Below, one piece after another: positions 26,486 to 35,993 of a DNA stretch of 64,000 nt. The position numbers and the translations under genes are program-made. Below the pieces are notes generated by a model. The model did not search any database and was not told where the DNA came from. It was given only the letters and a program-made list of their open reading frames with translations. The stretch lies in NCBI GenBank assembly GCA_918026815.1, contig CAKJVC010000146.1, positions 1-64,000 on the forward strand. Direction: 5' to 3'. The stretch's first letter is position 1, and every line of letters starts with the position of its first letter. Source of the DNA: Chalara sp. BL73 (taxonomy: Eukaryota; Ascomycota; Leotiomycetes; Helotiales).

Positions 26486-27541
26486 TCAATTTTTTGGTTG
26501 CTTTCTTGCTAGCTTCTTCTCCTTCACTTTGCCTTCTGTTTTCTGACCAATCGATTTATTTGGCCTCGCAGAAATATCCAGCAGTTGTTCGACCCCGTGA
26601 TTTAAAGCCAACCTCTTGTTCTCTTCCCATTTCACCCAGGCCATCCCTTGCAAAAGGCAATCAGCAAAGTCATCCAGCTTCCCTGTGTCTACATTTGTTC
26701 CCTTCTTTCTTCCTTTGATACCACCAGGGGCTCTATCCCATTTCTCGATGTACTGTCTTGCCGTTGCTTTAACTTGATCGGTGCCCAAGCCGACTACATT
26801 TCCAGCATCCAACCAACGTCTCACAAGGTCGACTTTCTTCCCTTTGTTTTGAGCTTTGGCACTCTTTGTCAGCCTTACTTTGCTTAATTCTTCTGTGTTT
26901 ATGATTTCAGCATCGGGTATCCAGAATGGCCCGACTCTACCCGGCAAGATACCGACTACTTCACCACTCCAGACTCCTTCAGCCTTCAGTGTACAGAGCA
27001 CCGCATAGATGATCGACTCAAACAAGTTCACGCGAATAGTCCATTCGAGAATATGTTTCGAGCCCATACTCCGGAAGCGCTGCCGTTCAATCAGAATATG
27101 TGTTGGATTCTTGAGCAATAGCCGTTCCCGAAGTAGAAGGTAGGCTATAGAAGATAATGTAGCAGGATCAAAAGCCTCTTTCAATGGAGCTGAAGAGTCG
27201 TCCATTGCCTCTGGGGCAGTGGAAACAGAAAGACGGTGCCATGCCTGTATTTGAGGCAGCTGCTCGGCAGCTACGTCTATTGGCGTCTCTGGAATGGAGG
27301 AAACAGGCTCTGCGTTTATGACGACTGCGGGCGGAATATCCAAAATGCAAAAGGCTAGATTCCTAATGCCCATATCGATGCTAATAACGCGAGTTTGGCG
27401 AGGCACATAAGGGGCGCGTATGATCTCATCGTGAAGTCGTTTTTGTAGGACAGGCTTTGTGCCGGATAGCGCAATGCCGCATTTTGATGCGAGAAGTTTA
27501 AGGTCTTGTAGCCGTAGTACCGAGGGAATCTTGAAAGCCAT
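26486..27541 (-). CDS. CCE1: Mitochondrial Holliday-junction resolvase (Cce1/Ydc2 family)
   Basis: This intronless gene encodes 351 residues. Cce1 in S. cerevisiae and Ydc2 in S. pombe cleave four-way junctions of mitochondrial DNA and influence mtDNA recombination and inheritance. A SAP-like DNA-binding motif lies at residues 1-45 (LQDLKLLASKCGIALSGTKP). An RNase H-like resolvase fold follows, with acidic residues exp­ected for metal binding: Asp56 in SIDMGIRNLAFC, Glu152 in LIERQRFRSMG, and Asp290/Asp291/Asp294 in KLDDFADCLLQ. The C-terminal tail is basic (EKKLARKQPKN), suited to DNA. No clear cleavable presequence is visible, although the N-terminus is free of acidic residues for ten positions. 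The lack of introns is unusual next to its neighbours but common for this family member as far as I recall. Confidence 0.9.
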   Translation of the reverse strand: MAFKIPSVLRLQDLKLLASKCGIALSGTKPVLQKRLHDEIIRAPYVPRQTRVISIDMGIRNLAFCILDIPPAVVINAEPVSSIPETPIDVAAEQLPQIQAWHRLSVSTAPEAMDDSSAPLKEAFDPATLSSIAYLLLRERLLLKNPTHILIERQRFRSMGSKHILEWTIRVNLFESIIYAVLCTLKAEGVWSGEVVGILPGRVGPFWIPDAEIINTEELSKVRLTKSAKAQNKGKKVDLVRRWLDAGNVVGLGTDQVKATARQYIEKWDRAPGGIKGRKKGTNVDTGKLDDFADCLLQGMAWVKWEENKRLALNHGVEQLLDISARPNKSIGQKTEGKVKEKKLARKQPKN

Positions 27542-28598
27542 TCATAGCAGTTTACAGGATGTTGAAAGTTGTCCAAAGTAGGAGACGTGACGCGACGAGG
27601 CTGAAATACAAGGCTATTCACTTTAAATCAATACGCTATGGACATCAAAGTGCCGCTGAGGAACCGCATTGGTGATTGTATCTGTTATGAGAATTCCCTA
27701 TGGCTGAGAAGTCTTCCCGGAGTTATGATCGATTCCTCCGTAATTGGTTTTGTGCAGCACTTTATCAAATCCCAATCTCCTAGAAATGTTTGATTATGCG
27801 AGCTTTAAGGTTGTGGTTCGCCTTGAAACGACAAATCTGTAAATTTATTTCGAGGGCATCTAACATAAGCTCGCAACAAAGTGAACACCAGGACTAGTCA
27901 GCAAGAACTCCCTACGAAGCTACAACTAAGCGAGATCCAAGTCCAAGAAGTATCAAATGTGGCTATATTTGGTGCCGTTCATGTCTAAAACTGTAAAGTG
28001 CTATCCATCGGAACAATCAAGACATCCTAAAGATTGGAGGGTTTGCTGTTCTTCAGCACCTGGTTTGGATGAAGCTGAAAAATGTATGATAGTCTGAAGA
28101 GTGATTCGTCACTCAGGGGCACTGTAGAATGAGGTGAAACTCTTTTATAACGTATGCATTTGCAGGTCTCTTAGCCACATTCAATGCGTCTTGGAAATTT
28201 TGCCACAATGAACCCATGACTCTTAAGTCATAATCGACGGACTGGACGTACCGGCAGAGGCCGCAAATAGATTGACAAGCGCGAAAACGAGTACTTCATA
28301 TGAAGAAAGCATCACATAATACAAATGTCATTTTTATCAAAGCATGTATACAAATCTAAAAGGATATAAACAGTTAAAATTTTATTTTGACGTCTATATC
28401 GTACTCAGAAAAAGTAGGTATGAATCTCAACGCCGAAACAGAATGCAGTAATGGTATCCATTCAACGGACTATTAAAGCGCATCCTCAAAAAATACGATC
28501 CAGTCATATAAACCATCAAAGTGGGGGAATATTCCGTGTCAAGCCTCTCAACGGCGACATAACCTCCAACTCTACTCCAAAGAAATCTGGCATGTTAA
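27542..28598. other. Intergenic between CCE1 and the cupredoxin gene
   Basis: This is about 1.06 kb with no supported gene on either strand. It includes the CCE1 promoter and the 3' flank of the cupredoxin gene. Confidence 0.45.
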
Positions 28599-29670
28599 TT
28601 ATGCTTCTAGTGATGCCATTGGAATTGCGCCTGTCTTCTGTTAGAACAAGAAATTGACATAAGTTGCAGCAAGACTAACCTGCCATACCACCAAAAGCAC
28701 CAACACCTTGTACGGCAGCGTTAGGGAAAGCAGCAGTTCCACAAAGGCATGCGCATGAGCAGGCACCATTGGCAAATTCTCCAGAGCCGCCCACTACGCC
28801 ACTTCCAGTTGCAGGAGCGGCGGCTGCGGGAGGAGTAGCAGGGGCTGCGGCTGCAGGAGCTGCAGTAGTTGCGGCTGCGGGAGGAGGAGCGACAGCAGAG
28901 CCTCCGGCAATTGGTGAGACAGTTCCGGTTCCATTCTGAGCGATGGCAAGTTGCTTGAATTGAGCTTGGGTCTTTTCAGCAGTTGGGTTGATGGAGAATG
29001 TCATTCCTTGGCCGCAGTGCTTGGATTGTCTGCAATAGAACCCTAAAATATGTTAACGAGTCTCTTCAATTTCACTCAACTAGAGGCATACAGATTGGGG
29101 TAGCAACGGTGACCTGCATGGCCATTTGTGGTGCTGGCACAACAGTATTGTTAACGTTGGCCATGAATCCAGAATCCACTCCATCGGCGAGCTTTTTGCA
29201 AGGGGTGTCAAAAGCAGACTGGGTAGCAGTGTGATTGTTGGATAGGAAGGTAAAGACGACCATATCTCCAACAGCTGCGGAAATGCTCTCAGGGCTATAG
29301 ATGAGTCCACCTGGACCACCAACTGTAATCTGTGAATGATTAGTAGGATTTTCAATATTGCTCGTGATCAACTTACTGTGTGTGTTGCAGCAGCAGCTGC
29401 TGCTCCTCCAGTAGCACCAGCTGTAACTGTCTTCGTCTCTGTAATGGTCTGAGTAGCAGCTCCACCTCCGTTGTTGACCCAGATGATGATGATGTCGCTA
29501 TTCGTAGCCTCGACAACCTTTACCTCTTTGTTGTTGCTTTCCTTCTTCTCAGATTCGTGGTTCGATCGGACCTCGAGCTCAGCCTGCCCCCTCGCAGTCA
29601 AATCAGCGAAGAAAGATCCAGCCAGCACCAAAGGCGCGGCGCACAAAACGGCAACGGCGGAGTATTTCAT
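28599..29670 (-). CDS. Secreted cupredoxin-domain, Ala/Pro-rich protein
   Basis: Model: exons 29670-29377, 29329-29092, 29042-28680 and 28630-28599, 308 residues. The last exon ends …GAIPMASLEA and is reached by a GTTAGT donor and GACAG acceptor; without that splice the protein would stop after GGMAG. The N-terminus is a signal peptide (MKYSAVAVLCAAPLVLAGS). After a charged and Thr/Ala-rich segment comes a cupredoxin fold with all four type-1 copper ligands visible: His in NNHTATQS, Cys in WFYCRQ, His in SKHC and Met in GQGM. A long Ala/Pro/Thr low-complexity stretch and a Cys-rich patch (ACSCACLCG) follow. No hydrophobic GPI signal is seen at the C-terminus. Similar fungal proteins are annotated as extracellular serine-rich or cupredoxin proteins, with unknown substrate and possible appressorium or wall roles. 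Confidence 0.85.
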
Positions 29671-31120
29671 GATGGTTTATATTAAAATTGGCAAATATGA
29701 ATCGTAAAAATAGAGGGTTGGAGAGATTTGAAAGCCGCGCTGCGGGAAGTAGCTGAACTATCAAAGTTTTTGTCTAGGCGGATTAAAGATGGTGAGAGTC
29801 TTAATAAAGCCAGATGGCGAGGGCCTGCTCGTGATGATAGAAAAGCTGTTGGAAAAGAATAAGTACGAAAAGTGAATGAATGTGTTCACAGCAAGACGGA
29901 TGCAGAAGAAGAAGCAGAGGGTGTATACAAGGTGGGATGAGGAGGAGTTAAAAAGAAGCATGAAATTGGGACAAGAAATCCCCTGCTTGCTTGGAAAAGA
30001 GACCCAAGGAAGCTACTGCAAGACAAATCCCAGTGCGAAACGAGTTCAAGAAGTGGCCGGAGACCTCCTCGTCCGGCGACGGCATACGATGGATTGGACC
30101 AACCGCAGCTCGCGATTGACCGTGACATATCCACCAAACAGGCCTAAGACATTGGACGAATTTAACAGACTGATCCGAGCTGCGACCTGGAGCCCTTGGA
30201 AAAAACAAGGAGATGGACGAAGTTGCTGCAGAGGTTGGGGCTCGGATGTCAGCACGAGCCTCATGCTGGTGGTTGTGGCCCTTGTACAGACCCTCTTAAG
30301 CCCCTTAAGCGACTAGTAAGCGACAACTCTCGACAGAAAACGTTTGAGACTCTGTGCCAGATTTGTCTCAACTCCAATTCCAGCCCGAAGGAAACATGGG
30401 GTTATGACAGCGCTATGTCTCGGCGGCAGCAGGGTCCAGTGGTCTGAAGAGGTTAGACGGCAGCCGGAACAACTGTAATCATTCAGATGTCTTTCACCCT
30501 TTATCGGACGCTTGCAACGCCAATGTTTGGGATCAGATCAACACTCTTTTCGCTTCTCTCAAAACTGCACTGTCCGCCGAAGCAGTGGCCCAAAATTGCA
30601 AGGAAAAGATCACCTTCACGGAGATTATCCCGCCGTACCAAGAGTCCCCAAGACCAACTTTAACTCAAATCTTAACTTTCTTTGACGGTGTGCGAAAGCC
30701 GCATATCACTTTTGCCCAAGGACGCCAATTGTTCAAATATGTTTCTGATTCATGCCAATGAAATTGGCGCTGATATTAAGTTTGATGTTATTTACAGTAC
30801 AATTCGGCTGATTGCTGGCTGGCGCCTGTGCAACCCAAGCAGGCGCAGCAGCCTCATCGACCTTGATGAAACAAGACATCGCCTGACCACGGTAATGCGG
30901 CGCTTTGTTTCCTCTAGTGTGAACGAAACAATTCATACAGCAAACCGTCCCATAATACTGTGCCAACGATAAGTGCCAACCCAAGTACTGAGAGGTTGGC
31001 CATGACAAACTGAGGAATCGGATCATTGGCTGCATGCATATCCGAATAGCTACTTATTTCCCGGGTAGTCCCGTGCCAAATAACCGGAACATATCATCTC
31101 GATATTGCTCATTTCATGCC
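29671..31120. other. Intergenic with gene-like remnants, 1.45 kb
   Basis: Several incomplete coding-like stretches are present. On the plus strand one frame is open from 30408 to a TGA at 30759-30761 (117 codons, no early ATG) and reads like protein, for example WDQINTLFASLKTALSAEAV and IIPPYQESPRPTLTQILTFF. A neighbouring frame (30196-30447) ends just where this one becomes convincing, as if one base were missing or an intron were present. On the minus strand 31003-30914 encodes 29 residues with one hydrophobic segment (LSVLGLALIVGTVLWDGLLY). None can be assigned a function; a decayed gene is the simplest reading. Confidence 0.35.
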
Positions 31121-31873
31121 TCATGCATCTTTGCTCGTTGCGCTTTCCCGCCGACCCTCATAAAGTCCAGTATAGTAGCCAGCATAGTACCAAGACATCA
31201 ATAAATTCTTCAAGCCTTCATCGTGAACTATATCAAGGAATATTTCAGCCCATCATCCTACTGCATATCGTAGAGCTGCATTATAAACTCACCTTGACCG
31301 ATAAGATGCTGTGGCACAGCTAGGCCTGTTGAATGCTTGCTGCCTGGTATTCCAGACGAGTTGCACTGTCCAATTTCCACCTAAACAAGGCGGGTTAGAA
31401 TAGTCCAGCACAGATGCCAAGAAGAGGTTATGGTCGATTGTGTTTGAGATCATGAGAACTCACCTGAGGACCCTCTTTTGATGTTGTATGATCAACCGTT
31501 CCGTTTGCCAAGCTATGCTTAGCATGTAGATTAGTTTTAGATGTATCGAGTTGGGAACTGTCGTCGTTGACTATAACGTCATGGTCATGATGCCCTAATT
31601 GACTATCAAAGTGTTAGTCACATGTCCTTCTCATGAATGTATTACAGGCTGACATTTCATCGTCGCCCTCTTCATATGCTTTGAGTACATCTTCAACATT
31701 CTCTCCCTGAGCTTGAATGCTATGGTATTGCTGACTACTGTTAGTCGTGCTACCAATCAGGTTAAGGTTCTATTTGGACTCACCTTATATTCCTCTAATG
31801 CATCATTCCAGGAATTCACCAGCATGGAGTCGTCCCAGATCTCTGCATGAGTTTCCCCTTTGGTTTTGGCCAT
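31121..31873 (-). CDS. SMN1: Survival motor neuron (SMN) protein homologue
   Basis: SMN is the central oligomer of the complex that loads Sm rings on spliceosomal snRNAs. The gene was built from five small exons, 31873-31784, 31730-31654, 31602-31464, 31380-31293 and 31227-31121, giving 166 residues with every phase matching. The N-terminus carries the Gemin2-binding signature EIWDDSMLVNSWNDALEEYK (residues 11-30), continuing into YHSIQAQGENVEDVL. The C-terminus carries the YG box LLMSWYYAGYYTGLYEG (about 140-156), the glycine-zipper helix that drives SMN oligomerisation. The middle is polar and variable, and no Tudor domain is visible, as in the 152-residue S. pombe protein. Donors are GTGAGT in three of four introns; intron 2 uses GTCAGC with branch TGACTAACA. 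The divergent neighbour is NOP15, 739 bases between start codons. Confidence 0.93.
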
Positions 31874-32612
31874 GGTTGACTGATAGCAGAAAGCTCAGCA
31901 GGGTGTGCCAGCGTTTTCCAGATGGTTTCGTTGGGATGAGGCCAGTGGTAGCCCTAAGCGAACTTGATCTCCACCAGTTAAATTTTCAAAGCTCTTTGTT
32001 ATTGCCTTCCACCACATCAATTATCGGGAAGAACTATTAATCCTGTTCCAACATTTAGAGAATCTTATCTTACTCTATGTAAGATACTGTTGAGAAGCAA
32101 TGTATTATCACGTGATCGCGAACCCTTTCTTTCTGACACTGGTTTCAATGCATCTTAAGATGGGAGAAATTGATAATGCTAATGAAGTATTCTACTATGT
32201 GGCCTGTTTCAATATAAAGGGCCAAACTATCAATTATGAATCCATAAATAAGCACATTAAAAGCTGTGAAGAATATCGTTGTCTTCAACTTGGATGGTTT
32301 ATCATGGATGAAACACTGATAAAGGCCAGTCTAGTTTACAGAAATCGGATAGGAAATATATTTGATAGTCTCCACAGCTCGTGATCTTCAGATTATAGAT
32401 TTGCCGGTAAGCATCATCTCACAAGAAAATGTTCAGATCTAAACAAGGTAGATAAGGTAAAGATTTGCTGGTCAAAGCCTCCCTCCCTCACCACAGCCCC
32501 TCATGTAGTAGTGCGGCCGCGCCCCACTAAAAATATTTCTAGCTCGGGTCGTGTGCTTTTTCAGACCTTACAGACCTCGCACCCAATCGATCACCACCGA
32601 ATATCTGTCAAA
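31874..32612. promoter_or_regulatory. Divergent region between SMN1 and NOP15
   Basis: These 739 bases must hold both promoters. A 94-codon ORF at 32100-32384 lies inside without recognisable motifs. The 100 bases before the NOP15 ATG are CT-rich. No specific factor sites were assigned. Confidence 0.45.
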
Positions 32613-34012
32613 ATGGCTAAAGACGTTGAGTCCAAGAAGCGCAAAGGTACAATTTACAAATGCCCGAAACTTTTGTGCAGATTATGCGCTAATGGTTGAA
32701 TACAGCCTCTGTACCAGAACACAGTGCCGAGAAGCTGAAGAAAGTCAAGAAGGATGCATTAGCTGCCCCGGAGAAGAAGCGCAAGGGTAATATAAGCCTT
32801 TATGTATTCAAGACAAATTCTGATGACTTTTTAGCATCTGAAGAGACTGCTCCTATCTCAGTAAAGAAGACGAAGACCCCAAAGGCGCTGACTGCTGAAG
32901 AGCTTCTCACTTCTAGAAAGAAGGTTAAAGAAGCTGCTGCGGAGCTCAATGGCAAAAAGAGTACCAAGGATACAAAGATCTCCGCAAATATATTTGAGAA
33001 GTCTACGGCCAAGGCAAAGAAGGAGGACCTAAAGTCTGTAGAACCATCGGATGAAGATGTTATAAGTGGTGGTGATGAAGACGAAGACGAAGACGAAGAC
33101 GAATCAGTCCTTGATCTTGATGACCAGACGGAGGCACTTCTGAAGGGATTCGAGAGTGAGGGTGACGGGGAAGATGACAAGAAGGAAGGAGGCTTAGAAG
33201 ATGGACAAGCAGTTCCTACAGTCAAACTAAGCAAGAAGGACAAGAAAGCAATCAAAATAGCTGCTGAGGCCGAGAAGTCTGAAAAGCCAGGAGTTGTATA
33301 TGTTGGCCGCATTCCTCATGGTTTCTACGAAAAAGAGATGAGGGAATACTTCAAGCAATTCGGTAATATTCTGCAGCTTCGCTTATCTCGTAATCCCAAG
33401 ACTGGCGCAAGCAGACATTTTGCGTTCATTCAATTTGAATCCGGAACTGTTGCAGAAATTGTTGCAAAGGCTATGGACAACTATCTTCTCTTTAACCATA
33501 TCCTCAAGGTTAAACTTGTTTCTGAAGAGCAGGTTCATTCAGATTTATTCAAGGGCGCAAACAAGCGTTTCAAGAAGGTGCCGTGGAACAAGATCCAGGG
33601 ACGATTGTTGGAACAGGGTGCTTCTGAGGAGATGTGGGCAGCGAGAATCGAAAAAGCCGAGAAGAAGCGCCAGGAGAAGGCAGAAAAGCTAAAAGGCATT
33701 GGGTACGAGTTCAAGGCGCCGAAGATCAAGTCCGTCGAGGGTATTGCAAAGCCAGCTTCAGCAACCGAGGAGGTCAAAGCTATTGAGGCGGCGCCAGTCG
33801 AGGAGAGACTTAAAGCCGTCGAGGCTGCACCAGCTGAAGAATCTAAGTCGAAGAAAAAAAAGGAGAAGAAAGGCAAGAAGGGAGCGGAGCCAGAGACTAC
33901 TGAACTAGAAGTTGTAGCGGAAAGTGTTCCTGCTGAGATTTCAGCTCCGATTGCTGAGCAAGATAACAGGCCAAAAAAGAAAGTCAAGGCAAATAAGGGG
34001 GTGGTTGCTTAA
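32613..34012 (+). CDS. NOP15: Nucleolar RRM protein Nop15, 60S ribosome biogenesis
   Basis: Nop15 is an RNA-binding assembly factor of pre-60S ribosomes, needed for ITS2 processing in yeast; the animal counterpart is NIFK. Model: exons 32613-32646, 32706-32786 and 32835-34012, 430 residues. The N-terminal third is Lys/Glu/Ala-rich with a run of Asp/Glu (GGDEDEDEDEDESVLDLDD). The single RRM starts at GVVYVGRIPHGFYEKEMREY (RNP2 VYVGRI) and includes RNP1 RHFAFIQF. The conserved extension FKKVPWNKIQGRLLEQ is followed by a charged helix (EKAEKKRQEKAEKLKGIGYE). The C-terminal tail repeats Ala/Glu-rich blocks and ends in nuclear-signal-like lysine runs. The two tiny first exons encode only the basic leader, and both introns end in the same phase. 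Confidence 0.88.
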
Positions 34013-34400
34013 TGTCAGCTACAACCTAGTCAATTTTGGAGTCTACGACGCAAGAAATGTTCTACTGGTGAAAGATTGTGATTATATTTTTATATAAAAT
34101 ACCTGTACACCGCTATACTTACTAGGAAACCTAAAGATCTTGCCTTGATACCACAAACTGAAGACCTGAGAAAAGTTGATTTGCAATATTTGCAATCTTC
34201 CAGACCTTCAATCCGAAGATTAAAAACAAGCATAGGTCACACAGGCTCAAGGCACTGAATGAAGGGCATCCTCCGCTTTAAATTAGTTGGGCTTTATTGA
34301 CGCTACTGCTTTGTGCCTCCTATAAAAATTATGGTTTCACCCTTTTCGAAGGGCATTGACTTGTTACACATGCAAAAGCAGTACATCAAGAATTTTTAAA
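34013..34400. other. 3' flank between NOP15 and the disordered protein gene
   Basis: This is a convergent AT-rich region with no supported gene. Confidence 0.5.
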
Positions 34401-35522
34401 TCAAAGCAAAACCTTTGTAGCAACGCTCAACAGCCATGCTGCATCTTGCCAGCCACCAGCCTCCTCATCATTTAATGGCGGCATACCTTCGGGCGCATCG
34501 TGTAGCCTCTCAACGGCTCTTTTTACTGACTTAGAAGAGACCTCCGAGTCATTGCCCTTTTCATCCACTGTTTCCACTTCGGTTTCTTCTCCATCCTCAT
34601 CGACAGCAAAGAGACTCCAACCCAACATTCTCTCTACCCAACCCGTAAATCCAAGGCTATTTGCTCGCGCCAGTTTCCGCACCACATCCTCATCAGCTTT
34701 ATCTCCATCCTCATCCGCATTCTCTTCATCCTCAATGCCTACGAAATCAGGCTCTGTCATGAAATCTGCATTGCTGATATCTTTGTGATTGAAATAGCCG
34801 TCCCTTTCCTGCCCTACACCGGGTGTATGGATTGCTGGGGTATAAATATGGCTCCGACTACCCCTTCGACTCGTTACACGGCTACCGTATCGACTTACGG
34901 GACGGCTACCGGGAGCAGATGGTGGGCCGAAGCTTAAGCTCCTTCTTGTTGTGACCGGCGAAAACTCATCGTCAGCATCTGCACTGCCTCGCCTACTTCC
35001 CCCTTGGCTTTGCTCGTGCTGATATGGTTCGTTGTCCTCATCCTGCTGTGCACTTAAGCTTGTCGAGCTTGCCCTTGATACCAACCACGCCTGGCCTTTT
35101 GATTCACGAGTGGAGGTGGCTATGGTGGCGCCGGCCCGAAGCAGCCAGTCTGAATCATTTCTGTGATGTGCTGAGAGTGAACTTATGCTCAATTCCTCTC
35201 TTCTTTTTGGTTTCGTGCCCCCCGGTGTGACATTGCCGGGCCGAGGCTGTCTGGAATGTAGTAGATGTGTGCTAGACTTGCTTTTTGGGAGTCCCGAGTT
35301 GGTTGGTTTTCGCACGTGTGAAGGCGAGCTTGATAGAATTGAGGGTGTCGTCGGTGCGGAGCGGCCTTCGATATACGACATGTGTATTTGGTCTGGAAGA
35401 TCTTCTTGATCAGAGAGGGGAAGTCGCGAAGTTAAGGGAGCTAAGGTTAGGTGGTTGAGATTGGTAGAAGAGCGACTATTGTGTCTCGAATGGGGAGAAT
35501 GTTGGTTGTATGCTACATCCAT
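34401..35522 (-). CDS. Disordered fungal protein (DUF3984-like), unknown function
   Basis: A single open frame of 373 residues with no intron. The N-terminal two thirds are polar and rich in Ser, Arg, His and Pro, with RRGSADADDEF and RRSLSFGPP, which look like basophilic kinase sites. A conserved-looking block follows (SDWLLRAGATIATSTRES, later YFNHKDISNADFMTEPDFVG) and an acidic stretch, then a short folded-looking C-terminus with LARANSLGFTGWVERMLGWS and WQDAAWLLSVATKVLL. The combination of LLRAGA, DFVG and the C-terminal GWVERMLGW motif fits what I remember of the ascomycete family DUF3984. I am not certain of the family number. The function is unknown. It lies back to back with ELP1 with 471 bases between start codons. 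Confidence 0.7.
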   Translation of the reverse strand: MDVAYNQHSPHSRHNSRSSTNLNHLTLAPLTSRLPLSDQEDLPDQIHMSYIEGRSAPTTPSILSSSPSHVRKPTNSGLPKSKSSTHLLHSRQPRPGNVTPGGTKPKRREELSISSLSAHHRNDSDWLLRAGATIATSTRESKGQAWLVSRASSTSLSAQQDEDNEPYQHEQSQGGSRRGSADADDEFSPVTTRRSLSFGPPSAPGSRPVSRYGSRVTSRRGSRSHIYTPAIHTPGVGQERDGYFNHKDISNADFMTEPDFVGIEDEENADEDGDKADEDVVRKLARANSLGFTGWVERMLGWSLFAVDEDGEETEVETVDEKGNDSEVSSKSVKRAVERLHDAPEGMPPLNDEEAGGWQDAAWLLSVATKVLL

Positions 35523-35993
35523 GTTGAATTGGGTTTAGAGAACTTATAGTCAATGAATTGGTTTTGAGCACTGGTCGAGTGCTAAGGTGATTTGGTGGTG
35601 AGCTTTGTGAGCTCACAAGCAACCGAGCTTAACTGGAATGTCAAATTTTAGCAGCCGGATAGAGACACGTGAAAGCGGTGAGAAAGCCACAACAATTTTC
35701 ACCGTGCCTAGGGTGTCCGTAGTAGAAAATTTCAGCCCATAGAAGATATGAGATATTTGAAATGTGAGAAAAAGAAATGCACTCCTTCGCCGTGTAAATT
35801 GAATATCGTCCAATATATGAAAATAAGTGCCATAGATATTCTCCCGTGGACTCATGATGATCCCCCAATAATCTTTGTGGTAGAGGAAAACTATCACGAA
35901 TGAGGTCGGAACTTGGACTTCTCTAGTTTTTTTCTGTTATTGCCTCTTTCGACAGGACTTTGTCGAAACATATCAGCGCTACGGTATCTCACG
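35523..35993. promoter_or_regulatory. Divergent region between DUF3984-like gene and ELP1
   Basis: These 471 bases contain both promoters. No motif could be assigned, and the minus-strand ORFs of 75-94 codons here are not supported. Confidence 0.45.

Noticed and set aside
29876..30316. 146-codon plus-strand ORF upstream of the cupredoxin gene
   Set aside because: It overlaps the divergent promoter, has a Lys/Arg-rich low-complexity start, and shows no recognisable domain.
32800..33312. 170-codon Ser/Asp-rich antisense ORF
   Set aside because: It is the mirror of the acidic NOP15 repeats (Asp/Glu codons read as Ser/Leu), hence a shadow.
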